Source: Fennellomyces sp. T-0311 (taxonomy: Eukaryota; Mucoromycota; Mucoromycetes; Mucorales; Lichtheimiaceae). Taken from it: 15,677 nucleotides of DNA. Of the stretch, positions 1-10,168 are shown one piece after another. Each line of letters opens with the position of its first letter. Within the stretch, counting starts at the first letter, position 1. Position numbers and translations under genes: made by a program. The DNA lies in assembly GCA_025266875.1 (NCBI GenBank), contig JALLLT010000145.1, positions 1 to 15,677 of the forward strand, written 5' to 3'. A model generated the notes under the pieces. That model made no database searches. It was not told the origin of the DNA and saw only the letters and a program-made list of their open reading frames with translations.

Positions 1-2228
1 CGAGGTGAATAACCGAGGAGGTACATGGGTCTAGATAAGTTTAAAGTTTGTTAGCAGCGATTCAAAGGTAAGTTGTCGGGACATACTTGTCGAAATGGCT
101 GATGGTATAGGTTTCATTGCCCACGAGATAGTTGAGACGGTTGGCGCTGTTGGTGTAGATGAAGCAGTCTCCAGCCCAGGTACCGGTTCTCACACTACAA
201 AGTTTTGTGTGTGCTTAGTTGACCAATATTAAATTATCTTGAAATAAAAAAGTTACCTCTCAGCAATATCATTTTCGAATTCGAAAGCTTCTTCGACACC
301 TTCCACTCCGGGATCACCGCCGTTTTCGATAAACTGAGCATAAGCTTGGGCATTGTACCGGAGAATGTAGAAGGACTCGTCGCAAACAATTGCAACAAGA
401 TCACCTGCATCGGACCAGAACACGTTCTTTGCTTCAACGTCAATGCGTCTGACAACAGCTCCAGTCTCCCAGTCGTAAAAGTTAAGGAAACCATTGGCCT
501 TGACACCGAGCAAAGCACCACCGAAAATGCCTTCTGCAGCGTAGCCAAGCTTGGGGAGGAGACCAGGACGCTCTCTAAAGTTGACAAAGATCTTGACACG
601 CGAAGTGGATTCACGGACAGCGTAACTGGAGTTCATGTTAGCCTACGGTCTCACGAACCATTCTCTCATTACTTACGACTTGGAATCGGCAGCCCATGCG
701 AATCCAATACCGCTACCGAAGCTCTTGTTTCTCCAGGCCAGTGCCGTGTAAATGATGTATTCTCCATCGCCGCAGACAACCACGAAGCGGCCATTGGGCG
801 AGTGTTGCAACGTCTGAGGATATACTTCACAGCTTCCCAGATCCTTGATTGGCAAAGCAAGACGCTCGCCGTCCTTGGCACTGGCATCTACGCATCCAGA
901 AAGTCAGATCAAACAATAGTTCCAGAGACATCCTCTCGGTCTCGATGCACTAACCAACACCCGTCTTGACATTTGCGGTTTGGATCTCAGAATGCTTGGC
1001 CCAAATGATCTTTCCAGATGTATCCATGGAAACAGCAGGCTCCTCCCTGCCGAGCTTGAGCACGACGGAGCCTTCGTCGAAACCAAGAGCCACGTTGTTG
1101 CCTCCCTTTTGATACGCGATGCACCAAGCACGTTCCAAACCGTAGTTCAAGCTATTTTCGAGACGGTAGGTATCCGAGTTCCATATCCTGACGGTTCCGT
1201 CTTCCGAGCCAGACATGATGATGGGTAGCTCAGGATGGAACGAGGCAAAGTTGACGTTTTGGCTGTGGCCCTCGAGAGTCTGGACGCAGTTTTTGTTTTG
1301 ATAATCCCACACCTTGACAAGACTATGCAAGCCAGTTAAAATCTCGTCTATTCCTCCCCGTGATGACCTACTTGTCGTCAGCGCAAGAAATCAAGTAGGG
1401 CTTGTCACCGCCATGATAGTAGTCGACATAGTTGACGCCTTTCTCGTGTCCTTCCAGCGTAAAGTTTGGCACATTCGAGCCGAGCGACCAAACTTTAATA
1501 ACTCCATCAAGACCAGCTGATGCGAACGTGTTGGAGTCCTTGGGGTTGAAGGTCAAGTGCATGACAAAGTGAGAGTGGCCTTCGAAAATCTATTGGCGTG
1601 CGTGTCAGACAGCTTCCAATTGATCTTTACTGTTCAGCTCTCTTTTACCTGCACACACTTCCAGCCCTTCTCCCAGTCCCATAAGCGAATGGTCATATCA
1701 TCAGATCCAGAAAGGAGCAACGGCTGTGTGGGGTGAACAGCGAGGCAGCGGATGTAGTCGGGATGGCCTTCGAAGCTGGCGACCTTCTCATGGGTGTTGT
1801 AGTTGAAAATGCGGATCTGCGAATCATCGGAGCCGGTGACAATCCAGTTCTTGCGTGCAATGAACTTGGCAGCACGCACTGTGCATGCATGTTTGTTAGT
1901 GTCTTTTTATCTACTTCCATCGAGCGAGAGACTGACCAGGTGTCTCCGTCACTTCGAAAGTCTTGACAAGTGCCTATAAGTCCGAGGTTAATGGGCGAAT
2001 GCGTCGCACAAAGTGGCTATTTTACCTGTGTCTCGTAGTTGTATATGTAGACGTGTCCATTATACAGACTTGCAAGTACCCAAGGTTCGGTTGGATGCAG
2101 ATCGACGCTTTTGACGCGGTCCGAGCGCGACAAGAGCTTGCGCTGTGATTGCAGAAAAAAAGTGTAAAGATCCCCAAGGCTTCCAAACAATAAGCAGCTA
2201 CTCAACTTACCTTGATGTCTATTCGCAT
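1..2228 (-). CDS. SEC27: Coatomer subunit beta' (COPI coat WD40 protein), 3' part cut by window edge
   Basis: This is the beta' subunit of the COPI coat, which binds dilysine cargo signals in Golgi-to-ER traffic. Ten exons join in frame (minus strand): 2228-2211, 2142-2026, 1973-1937, 1878-1649, 1589-1372, 1322-961, 887-677, 625-257, 194-87, 30-1. All introns are GT-AG, 49-73 nt. They encode about 566 residues. The product starts [20 protein letters not shown] and holds the WD40 repeats: [58 protein letters not shown]. The post-propeller region follows, with [20 protein letters not shown] and [13 protein letters not shown]. The order matches human COPB2 and yeast Sec27 throughout, so the identification is firm. 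About 340 C-terminal residues (alpha-solenoid) would lie left of the window if the length is like human. Exons of 18 and 37 nt are unusually small. The exon 5/6 junction codon (AAT) rests on splice choice. The start codon could lie further upstream (see leader-intron entry). Confidence 0.96.
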
Positions 2229-2231
2229 ACC

Positions 2232-2454
2232 CTATGAGTAAATAAGAAAAAGAGTGAGATTCAGCTACGATGATATAAGATTCCCCAAGGTACTGCACGA
2301 AACGCGTAATGCTGTGCCTCATCTCATCCTGATGACTGTCAGGAACTAACTCGGTAAATGTACAACCGCCAACTCGCGTAGCTAATTGAGCAAGACACAG
2401 TGACCCCCCTCCTCCCCCCTAGGCATGTTTAATGAAAGGAATTCAGGTAATTAC
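2232..2454 (-). other. Candidate first intron of SEC27 directly after an upstream ATG
   Basis: A good 3' splice site (pyrimidine-rich stretch ending TTTACTCATAG) sits only three bases before the ATG of SEC27 at 2228. About 225 bases upstream there is an ATG (2457-2455) with A at -3, followed immediately by GTAATT. Splicing ATG to the acceptor would give ATG GGT ATG, in frame with the annotated start, adding two residues (M-G). The alternative is a 5'-UTR intron with translation from 2228. The implied intron (223 nt) is longer than the others in the gene, so I am not sure of it. Confidence 0.4.
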
Positions 2455-2457
2455 CAT

Positions 2458-2818
2458 GGTTTAAAAAATTGGACCGCTGGTCGCAAAGATGAGAAGAGTT
2501 AAATGGCACTTAAGCGAACAGCGGAGTGCAGACTATGTCGTGGCGGAACCTGGATGCGTCTGTGGTGAGGATAGATTTCCAGGTGGAATTAACACTGTGG
2601 TTAACGATTAATGCCAGACTGGATATCCAACATGTTGTCATAGAAATGTAATTAGATGCCCAGAGTGTAACTGATAGCGATTTAGTGCATGCTTGTCTAT
2701 CTCATTACGCAATCGCTCCAAGCAAAGAGAGGTTGTGTCGATCGCTATAAGGCTAATAAGGACTTTTCTCACTACGCATTGTTTTTTATATACATATTTA
2801 CAATAGGGTCTTCAGGTA
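2458..2818. other. Spacer between SEC27 and the F-box/LRR gene
   Basis: About 360 bases separate the upstream end of SEC27 from the stop codon of the minus-strand F-box gene. It must hold the SEC27 promoter and the F-box gene 3' end. I see no reading frame with protein character, no TATA box placed convincingly for SEC27 and no exact AATAAA for the F-box gene. The nearest poly(A)-like string on the minus strand is TATAAAAAA around 2780-2792. A short C/T tract at 2404-2420 lies just inside the candidate leader intron. Confidence 0.5.
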
Positions 2819-4576
2819 TTACAAGCTTGTAAATATTCTCTTCAGACCATACAAACTCGATTCTCCTCCAACGACGCGATGACAGTCTTGTATCGTGAGC
2901 TTCTTTATCATGCTTGGATCCTTCTCTCTGCTATTGATGAAAAGACCTACGCCGGCGTTGGTGATGCCTGGAGCATGATGGATGGTCAAATTCGATAGTT
3001 GCTTCACTCTTCCCAAGCGCTCGAGAACCTCATCGGTTATTTTCGTTATGCCGTCGAGTATCAAAGAGCGGAGACCATCGTTCACCAGGGCCAATCGTTC
3101 TGCAAATGCCACCCATTCGTTTAATTGTAAACAGTGCAGATGTTTGTATCCAACGCTTATGTTCAGTTCTTGTAGTGATGGTATATCGCACAATCCTAGT
3201 AACCCTTGACGAGACAGGCACATAGTGTACAGACGCAAGCTCCGAAGACTAACGCTTGCAGAAAACGATCGGAAATTGCGTGACAAATCTTGATGGCCTA
3301 TGTTGCTGATTTGCAAGTCGATACCAAGCTCTAAAGTCTGCAGGTATTTCAAACTGCCTATGGCCGCAATCATGGGGTTGATATTCTCCTGGATTGGCCA
3401 CTGTCCGTTCACTATCCACAAATGCTCTAGAGTCTGACAGCTGCTAACCAAGTTTGCCCAGCCCGTCGACGTCAACTCAACATCGAACACTTCAAGCTTC
3501 TTCATTTTAGGAAACCGCATAGAGCCAAGTCCAGGAAGTACTCGGCCTTCGTCTTCGTCAAAATTACAAATCAGCAAGTGTTCCAGCGTTTGTTGTGATC
3601 CAGCCACTAGAGGTAGTGCCGCCTCCAACTGGTAGATGAGACCGTCAAGCTCAACTTCACGAATCCCAACTTGACTTCTTTGTTCCGGATCCATCGCTAA
3701 CGCTTTCCATTGCTGAAATTTCTTATCGTCGGGCGCTCGATAAGAATCGTTCTTACAGAACCATATAACAAACTGTACGCGCGGGCATAGCTCCAGTATC
3801 GATTCAAAATCCCCATCTGTGAGATCACTACCGTAATAACTTTCATATTGAGTCGTCACGATCAAGGCCTTTAGCTGCGGGCAATGTGGTAGTAGCGCCA
3901 TGATCCTCCTGTCATACCGCAATGCACTGTCCAAGTTCAAAAACATCACGTTGCTGACGAATTCGGTCATACCATCCGCGTAATCTTGCTGAGTACGTTG
4001 CAAGCGCTCAATGGATGTATGTTGGTATAGAAAGGTCAGGTGTGTCAAAGCTGGTAGATGACTCAAAAGATGGAAAGGTGATATGTCCGAGGGCTGGTCC
4101 AACAGCGTCAAATCCGTTAGACTGTCACTGAACTGTTCCAGACTCTGGTATAGCATATTTTCGTCGTCAACATATCCATAGTCTTCCTCTTCAGGATTTG
4201 TAATTTCTAACAACAGAGCCGGTTTATGCTCCGTTATTACGAACGGGTTTGTTTGTTACTGACCTATCAAGTTGATAGTACAATTCATGTCTCCAAGTAC
4301 TTGCAGAATATCACACGCTTCCTCCGCATCCATCAACGAGATATGCGCCTTTTGCGTATATAATCCAAGACAATGAAGGAGCCGCGTGTTGGGCTTGAAA
4401 TAATGGCGAGAAGTGTGAGTGAACGTGACCGAGTTCCACGCTGCTTGCATATTCTTTGGAATCGCGTTAAACCAGTGTCTTGAGACGCACATGCATCTAA
4501 GACAATCATTTTGATCAAGATGCGACAGAATGACAGTCAGAATCTCGTTAGGGAGAAAAGTTGTGAAATCGGGCAT
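2819..4576 (-). CDS. F-box/leucine-rich-repeat protein (putative SCF ubiquitin-ligase adaptor)
   Basis: Two exons, 4576-4264 and 4206-2819, join across a 57-nt GT-AG intron (codon ATA-G|AA) to give 566 residues. Residues ~5-50 form a classic F-box: LPNEILTVILSHLDQNDCLR, then VSRHWFNAIP. The rest is LRR-like. It repeats short L-x-x-L-x-L units such as LPALTHLTFL, CPQLKALIV, CQTLEHLWI, LKYLQTLELGI, LRSLRLYTMC and IPSLQELNIS. It ends with GITNAGVGLFI, typical of FBXL/AMN1-type repeats. In this family the F-box docks on Skp1 and the LRRs bind the substrate. The substrate here cannot be told. The start at 4576 is supported by the F-box lying right behind it and by a TATA-like box about 57 bases upstream. 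The gene is intact, diverges from the TPR-F-box-LRR gene at 7161, and shares its intron phase. Confidence 0.88.
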
Positions 4577-4632
4577 TGTGGTAGTCCGAGCGTGCAGAAG
4601 CAGCGGTTTGACTGGATGGAAGGCTCCAAATG

Positions 4633-4640
4633 TATTTAAA
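4633..4640 (-). promoter_or_regulatory. TATA-like box of the minus-strand F-box/LRR gene
   Basis: TTTAAATA on the minus strand, about 57 bases upstream of the ATG at 4576. A CACGTG palindrome (4650-4655), the core recognised by bHLH factors, lies just upstream. Position and sequence suit a core promoter, but there is no direct evidence of use. Confidence 0.4.
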
Positions 4641-4663
4641 CGCAGTCTGCACGTGATGATTTA

Positions 4664-4692
4664 GATCAACTGGCAGACGGGTGCAGTTGATC
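4664..4692. repeat. Perfect 9-bp inverted repeat (stem-loop candidate)
   Basis: GATCAACTG at 4664-4672 is matched exactly by its reverse complement CAGTTGATC at 4684-4692, with an 11-base spacer. It lies about 90-115 bases upstream of the minus-strand F-box gene. It could be a dimeric factor site or a hairpin, and chance is also possible in this much sequence. Confidence 0.45.
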
Positions 4693-4751
4693 AGGAGCGT
4701 AACAGTCGGGCTTGACAACGCTAGAATTCGTATATTTATCATAGCAGAAGC

Positions 4752-4775
4752 ACATAGCAATAACTGATGCTATGT
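4752..4775. repeat. Perfect 8-bp inverted repeat (stem-loop candidate)
   Basis: ACATAGCA at 4752-4759 and TGCTATGT at 4768-4775 are exact reverse complements around an 8-base loop. It is the second such structure within 90 bases upstream of the F-box gene. No T-run follows it, so it is not a Pol III terminator. Its function is unknown. Confidence 0.4.
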
Positions 4776-7018
4776 AAGTTTGTTAGTGTATTGGGAACCG
4801 ACCTGACCAACATACTGGAATTCAGCAGGACGCACGTCGAATCTTTAGCAACCACGATTAACTCGTTGCTAATGACAGCCAATAAGCTCGTCAAGTCCAA
4901 TGTTGAGAAGAAGCTGACAAGAATACATGGTAGCCGCCAGGTTTAATTGGTTTGCCCCTAACCATCATTCTACCTAGTCTCCATTCCCTCCATGCCCATA
5001 AAGACCAGTAACCAGTTGTCTACCACGAAAATATGCGTACGTACGTGCACATCTTGATTGGACTACCTGTATTCATGCAAGGCAAATGCTTCTATTTCAG
5101 ATGGATGATATGTTCCAGCCCAGCATTCTTAGGCACCACTACATTTTCTAGACTGACACATGCTTACTATATTCATCCAGATGTACAATCATAACGTTTC
5201 TTGAAAATATATTTAATCTTCGAAGCCAATGACTATGTATGAAAAAACTAGATGTACATAAGACCTCCAAAACAACCAATTTTGGTAAAGCGACGTATAT
5301 GTAGCCAAGGAAGCAACAGGACCACTGTTGGTTGACATCATTATATAAGCCAGTGTCTTTATATGCTTTTAGGAACGGTCAAGGCGCATGAACATAGGAG
5401 CACCACTACAAGCAGTATATAACAGTGCTGTTCATTTCGTCTGCTTTTCATCTCTGACCCTCCATTCCAAGATCTTTTAATCGATTTTCGTTTAGCAGGA
5501 GCTTACACGTTTTTAGTCCTAACTCGGTCCCAAATGGCAGTAGAGACACAAACTCAACGATTCCACAAAGCACACGATACGAAATGTTTACTATAAAGTT
5601 AAAGCAGGTTCATACTTCATAAAGGTGTCTTTTAAATTACGCTTAAAGGCCAAAAATTGCATTTCTTTAAAGTAGCCCCCCCCCAAGTGCTACCGTTTTA
5701 AGCCGTTACCATCACTGTATGCATAGTTTCTCTACAAAGCACATCTATATACCATGGAGACCCAGCCGCTAGTCAAATCAATAAACATGCTTAAAGATCC
5801 CCTATGGATTCCGCTGCCAGCTCACAGAAACAAACTTAAAAAGCCAGTATTTTACCCTGTATGGTCCTTTGGAATCCAATTTACTTATAAATCGTGTTTA
5901 TTGGAATGGATACTCCTCTGAACCGCTGTAATAGATTCAGAAAAGCTACAACGTTTCATTTTTCGATCTTAATCTCGGCTACTGGTCCAGAAGATGATTC
6001 AAGTAGACTTTCTACAAACCTTGCACCACTATTTCTACTATTTTTCGTAGTAAAATAAATACTTGAGATGCTCGATAAGTAAAAAGAACAGTCATCACTG
6101 CTGATATTTGGATACTTTATGGTATAGCTTTTTATCTAGTTGCTGGTTGACCAGACATAAGAATCACTGGATGAGTCTACAAACGCGTCTATAGTATCTT
6201 ACGCGTTGTACTCCGTATGCTTTCCTCTTGATACCTCAAACTACGAACCGCAACTGGTCAGCAATCATGCCCTATAGGAATAAATGCTAATTACGGGTAG
6301 ATAAATAAAACGTTTGAACTAGTATCTTGTGTGCTTTTAACAAAACGTTTTGCTCAACTTCTAGATCAGCTAACTGTCCAGACCATTGGATATGTCTTCG
6401 CTTTCTCTACAATTTATTCCCTCACGTCAAATGAATTCGATCGCTGATTGAGTCAACATAAGTGTTTCTTGTAAATTCCTGTCTCACATTTTTCTGATTA
6501 ATTCAGCTATTGGGTTTGTGTATTTGAAATGTGCGTAGTATACGAAATGGCGCTTCTCAGATCCTTATCAAACCTTAGTAGACACTCGATACGACACAGC
6601 ATCCCCTCTTATATAGATCAGCAAACTCTTGGCATACCTCCCCTAACAAATCACAAACAGGTTGTCCCTTTCGTAGGAGATATGTACATTTTACAGCATT
6701 TACAGCAGAAGGTGGTGTTGTATATTTTCTTTGTTGAAAGTATGAGATTTCATTCAAGTATAGTAATAGCAATGCAATTATTTGGATTCTCAACAAATTC
6801 TACTTACAAAGTTCTCTCACCACAGTGATTATCATGTATCAGAAGCAATTCCGCATTCAACTGTTGCTTGTCTTTTGTAAGATAGCGTAATCCGACGAAC
6901 CCGAGGTCGCAGCGACTGTATGATAGCATCAAATTCGAGTATGTACAGGCCTGTTCGCCTTGTTTTGATACCCTCAAAGCCAAATTAAAAGAAAGGTTAT
7001 TTTATATTATGCTTATCC
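4776..7018. other. Long AT-rich spacer with no supportable gene
   Basis: More than 2.2 kb lies between the two divergent F-box genes. No frame shows sustained protein-like composition or plausible exon chains. No tRNA B-box, rRNA or snRNA signature was seen. Local features are minor: a GTAC-repeat palindrome near 5036-5045 and a run of nine C at 5676-5684. One 99-codon ORF at 6529-6828 has AT-driven composition and no recognisable motif, so I do not call it a gene. A multi-exon gene with very short exons, a long non-coding RNA or a worn transposon cannot be excluded by eye. Confidence 0.5.
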
Positions 7019-7026
7019 TATAAAAG
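7019..7026 (+). promoter_or_regulatory. TATA box of the TPR-F-box-LRR gene
   Basis: TATAAAAG, a full TATA consensus, lies 135 bases upstream of the ATG at 7161. The spacing would give a 5' leader of roughly 100 bases. No better candidate lies closer. Confidence 0.45.
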
Positions 7027-7160
7027 TTTCGTTTCCTCGGCCATGCTTTCGTGATCGATTTAATATTTACCAGGGTCCGTGCCAGGGTCTATGTCTAACT
7101 ACTATGGCAATGCTTAAATTGAAGCTCAGGGCATAATTACGCCTTTCACTGTTAATAATC

Positions 7161-9226
7161 ATGCTGAAACGAAAATCGGATCAACAGCTCGAAGATATCG
7201 CACGAAAGCAACGTAGCAGATTCAACGAGCTTACCAGTAGCGAAGGGATGGCGATCGAATGGCTGGAGCCTCATCAATTGACAAAGGATTCCAGTATTAG
7301 GGCATTTGCCAATTATTACAATGAGGCGCTCAAGAATGCGGCTATGCGGAACGAGAACTCTCTCATGGAGCTAATGGCGTTACTTGATGTCCGTTCGGCA
7401 TTGCATGCGAGGAAGGCCAACTTTACGAGTGCGTTACGTGATTCCGAAAAACTGATCCGAATCGCACCCTCGCGAGCAGCAGGATATATTCGTACAGCAG
7501 AACTCTTTTCAATGTACGGCTATTACAAACGTGCGATCGAAGTATACGAGCGAGGCTTGAAAGAAGTACAAGATACAGACGAACGACAAATGCTCAAGAT
7601 ACAAAGTGACAACACAAAAAATCTTCAGCGAACGAAGGACGTTGATGTCATCGGCCGTCTACCATACGATATATTGGCAAAGATCATCAGATATGTGAGC
7701 GTGACAGACGTTAAAACGGCGATCAATGTTTCGCAAGCATGGGAGAACCAATTAGCCGGTATTCCACATATCTGGTCAACAACCAGAATCGCGAATGCAA
7801 TGGACTTCAAGGGACCTCGGGAGCTGACCTATGTGTCACGTGTCAGTCATCATATAATGCATCTGGAGATATCTTATGTGCCTGCCTTTGTCGCCGAACA
7901 ACTGTTCCAACAGATAATTAACGGGAATTTTACAAAGCTGGCAAGGTTGACTTTGCATGGTATGATGTTCAGCAGCTTCACTTCGTAGAGCAATGTGTTG
8001 ACTGTATGTAAATGAAACCAGGTAGCAAAATCAAAAGCGTTGATACTCTTATGGCGGCGTTGGCGCGAGTGAAAGATACGCTGAAGAATCTCAGTATAGA
8101 AGTATACTACACCGAGTATGAAACGCATCCAATAATACCGTTAGCAGCGGTATTATCCACGTGTGTGAACCTGAAAAGGCTACATTACAACCACCCTACA
8201 GAGCCTACCTTCTCGGACTGGATCGGATCATTGGATGCAAGCTTTGTATCGGAACTTACCGATTTATCTCTCCCGAACTTTGAATCCATCAATACACCAA
8301 CAATGACTGAACTACTTGGTATGTGCCCCAAGTTACGTTATCTGCGGCTCGCTGGTTCCGATATCGCACCATGCATCATTACAAGGATTTGCCCAAGAGT
8401 AGAGCTTCTTTGTATGGACTTTGGCGACTTTTATGTCCCACCAGAAGACTCGGCAAAGGAAACACAAGGACCCACCGGGATACGTAGGTTTGGCTACTAT
8501 ATATCACCATCCACAGTTGATAGCTGTGCGCAAATCCTCAGTAGCAATTGCCACACGCTCAAGGAACTGGTTGTCGAATTCGATGGGGAGTCAGACGAAA
8601 TGAAGTCTCTAGAGGCCATCGAGCCTTTGAAGAAACTGCGGTCGTTGCTGATATCATGTCGAGATATCCAATATAGCGACCAAATGATAGCATTACTGGA
8701 AAAGGCGCCTGGTCTCACTGATCTTCAGTTTGAAGAGCAGTGCAGCATACAGTTTTACATCTTTGAAGCTGTCTTAAAACTCAGGCGGTTAAAGAGGTTA
8801 TCGTTTAATTGCCCAGAGGATGAAGACATGCAACAGGGTGAAGCAGCAGCGTTTTTCAAATCGATCGCTCAGTGCGGAATACCACTAAGGAGCCTTTCGT
8901 TCTCGGCCTGTGAATTCGTTGACGACGATGTACTGGATGCTATTGCTGGTATTACAACACTCCAGCACCTCGAGCTTTTCGCCATATCCAATGTGAGCGA
9001 GGATGGTATCAAACGGCTTTTCACCAGACTCGAAGATCATCCATCCATCGAGCGAATCGAGTTAGTGAACGTTGCAGCAGTAACGGATGCGGCCATTCGA
9101 CTCTTGCACCGCGTAAGGACGCTTAAGGAAGTCCACCTGAATGACTTGGAGAAGATTACTTCGAGCTCTGTGCAAGGCTTTGATAAAAAGGTGGACGTAG
9201 TTTATTGGGCGCCATCGAAAAGATGA
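7161..9226 (+). CDS. TPR-F-box-LRR protein of Dia2/Pof3 architecture
   Basis: Exons 7161-7959 and 8022-9226 flank a 62-nt GT-AG intron (codon G|GT) and encode 667 residues. Residues ~45-137 carry TPR-like helix pairs (e.g. ALHARKANFTSALRDSEKLI, then GYYKRAIEVYERGLKEV). Residues 165-207 are an F-box: GRLPYDILAKIIRYVSVTDV, then VSQAWENQLAGIPHIW. The remainder is LRR: CPKLRYLRLAGSDI, CHTLKELVVEF, LRRLKRLSFNCPE, LRSLSFSACEFVDDDVLDAI, LQHLELFAISNVSEDGI. TPR, F-box, LRR in this order is the layout of yeast Dia2 and fission yeast Pof3, SCF adaptors linked to replication and genome stability. Lineage expansions of F-box genes are common, so orthology is not claimed. The start ATG has A at -3. An exact AATAAA lies ~70 bases after the stop. 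The frame is intact. Confidence 0.88.
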
Positions 9227-9295
9227 CAGATTCGCCCAGGCAGCACACTGTATATTCACTGTATCTAATTGCTTTGTATCTAGTTTCGTAAACAC

Positions 9296-9301
9296 AATAA
9301 A
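9296..9301 (+). terminator. Poly(A) signal of the TPR-F-box-LRR gene
   Basis: AATAAA, 70 bases downstream of the TGA at 9224-9226. It is the first exact copy in a suitable position, so the transcript probably ends near 9315-9330. Confidence 0.55.
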
Positions 9302-9634
9302 CCCAATTTGTCTATCGCTCACTATGGAGCGACAGCTTAACAGACACCGAATAGCTGAAGAAGTCCATCATAGCACTGCGCGGATCATCACCCATGCCGA
9401 TTCCCTTGCACCGAGGTTCCTGTATCCCAGATCACGCAATTCCTCTTTCTCTAGAGCATGAAATACATTTTGCTTTATCCACTTTGATCCCGCAAGTACA
9501 TAAAAACACACAGAGAAGAAAAACGAAAGAGGGAGATAGTATTGTAACAAACCAAGTGTGAAGAGAAGCTTCGTAAAGGTTCTATGGAAACCAAAAGTTT
9601 TTTTTAATGCCGGATATAAGGTGTGTCCTCCTTT
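9302..9634. other. Convergent spacer between the F-box gene and ATP20
   Basis: About 330 bases between two convergent 3' ends. It contains A/T runs such as the T8 at 9598-9605 near the ATP20 stop, and no protein-like frame. It presumably holds the ATP20 3' UTR. No exact AATAAA for the minus strand was found close to the stop. Confidence 0.45.
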
Positions 9635-10050
9635 TTAGTGTGCGTGCTCGACAGCGGGCTTGACATCGTAACCGATCAAGTTTCTACGGCCAACGATTTC
9701 GCCAATGAGGAAGAAGGTGTACAGCTCAGCAGCAACAACGCCACCCTTTGCGACATCGCGAACGGTCAAGTTCTTCCATGCGGCCAGGTTCAAGTTCTTT
9801 TGGATGGCTTGCTGGGCCTGAGAGAACTGCTCACCGGTTGGGAAGCTCATGCCTTCCTTGATGTAGACCTGCTTGGCGACTTCAGCAGCAACCTTGGTGT
9901 TGTAGACGATAGGTCTCTGCAGAGCTATCGACGATATTCATGAATACCCGAGTTGACACAGACACGTGATTGACGAGCAAACGAAACGCGAGACTCACCG
10001 TTGAGCTTGGACAGAGTGCTTTGGAGGGAACCTACAATCTTGGCCGACAT
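9635..10050 (-). CDS. ATP20: Mitochondrial F1Fo-ATP synthase subunit g
   Basis: Exons 10050-9999 and 9924-9635 join over a 74-nt GT-AG intron (GTGAGT donor, AAC-G|CT) to give 113 residues, close to yeast Atp20 (about 115). Subunit g is a small inner-membrane protein of the Fo peripheral region needed for ATP synthase dimers and crista shape. The C-terminal membrane helix contains FFLIGEIVGRRNLIGY. The GEIVG at residues 92-96 is the GxxxG helix-packing motif known for subunit g, and the following GRR.LIGY is also family-like. The N-terminal half is amphipathic, with no obvious cleavable presequence. The in-frame upstream extension lacks an ATG, which supports the start at 10050. It shares a 118-bp intergenic region with the divergent gene at 10169. 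Confidence 0.9.
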
Positions 10051-10168
10051 TGTGATAATATGGAAGGGAGCTTGAACCGAGGCGTGGGCTGTAAACAATT
10101 TTTCATGGACAGGGGTGAAAGTCACGGCGCTTCCGCCATCTCTCTTTATTTTTCTTTTTCAACGCACT
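10051..10168. promoter_or_regulatory. Divergent (bidirectional) promoter region, ATP20 / small membrane protein
   Basis: Only 118 bases separate the two start codons, so both promoters and both 5' leaders must lie here or overlap. The plus-strand side ends in a pyrimidine-rich stretch (10139-10160) just before the ATG at 10169. There is no clear TATA box on either strand, as is common for housekeeping mitochondrial genes. Co-regulation is inferred from spacing only. Confidence 0.6.

Noticed and set aside
346..969. 207-codon plus-strand ORF
   Set aside because: It lies antisense to SEC27 exons and introns, and its composition is that of a shadow frame. The minus strand matches coatomer beta' throughout.
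2404..2420. C/T tract on the plus strand
   Set aside because: Short and imperfect. No evidence of function beyond low complexity.
5676..5684. Run of nine C
   Set aside because: A homopolymer in a non-coding region, possibly a sequencing weak point. No structure around it.
6529..6828. 99-codon ORF in the gene-free region
   Set aside because: No motif and AT-driven residue use. It is of a size expected by chance in 2.5 kb of AT-rich DNA, with no splice-linked partner seen.
9623..9943. 106-codon plus-strand ORF
   Set aside because: Antisense of ATP20 exon 2, which has clear subunit g motifs.
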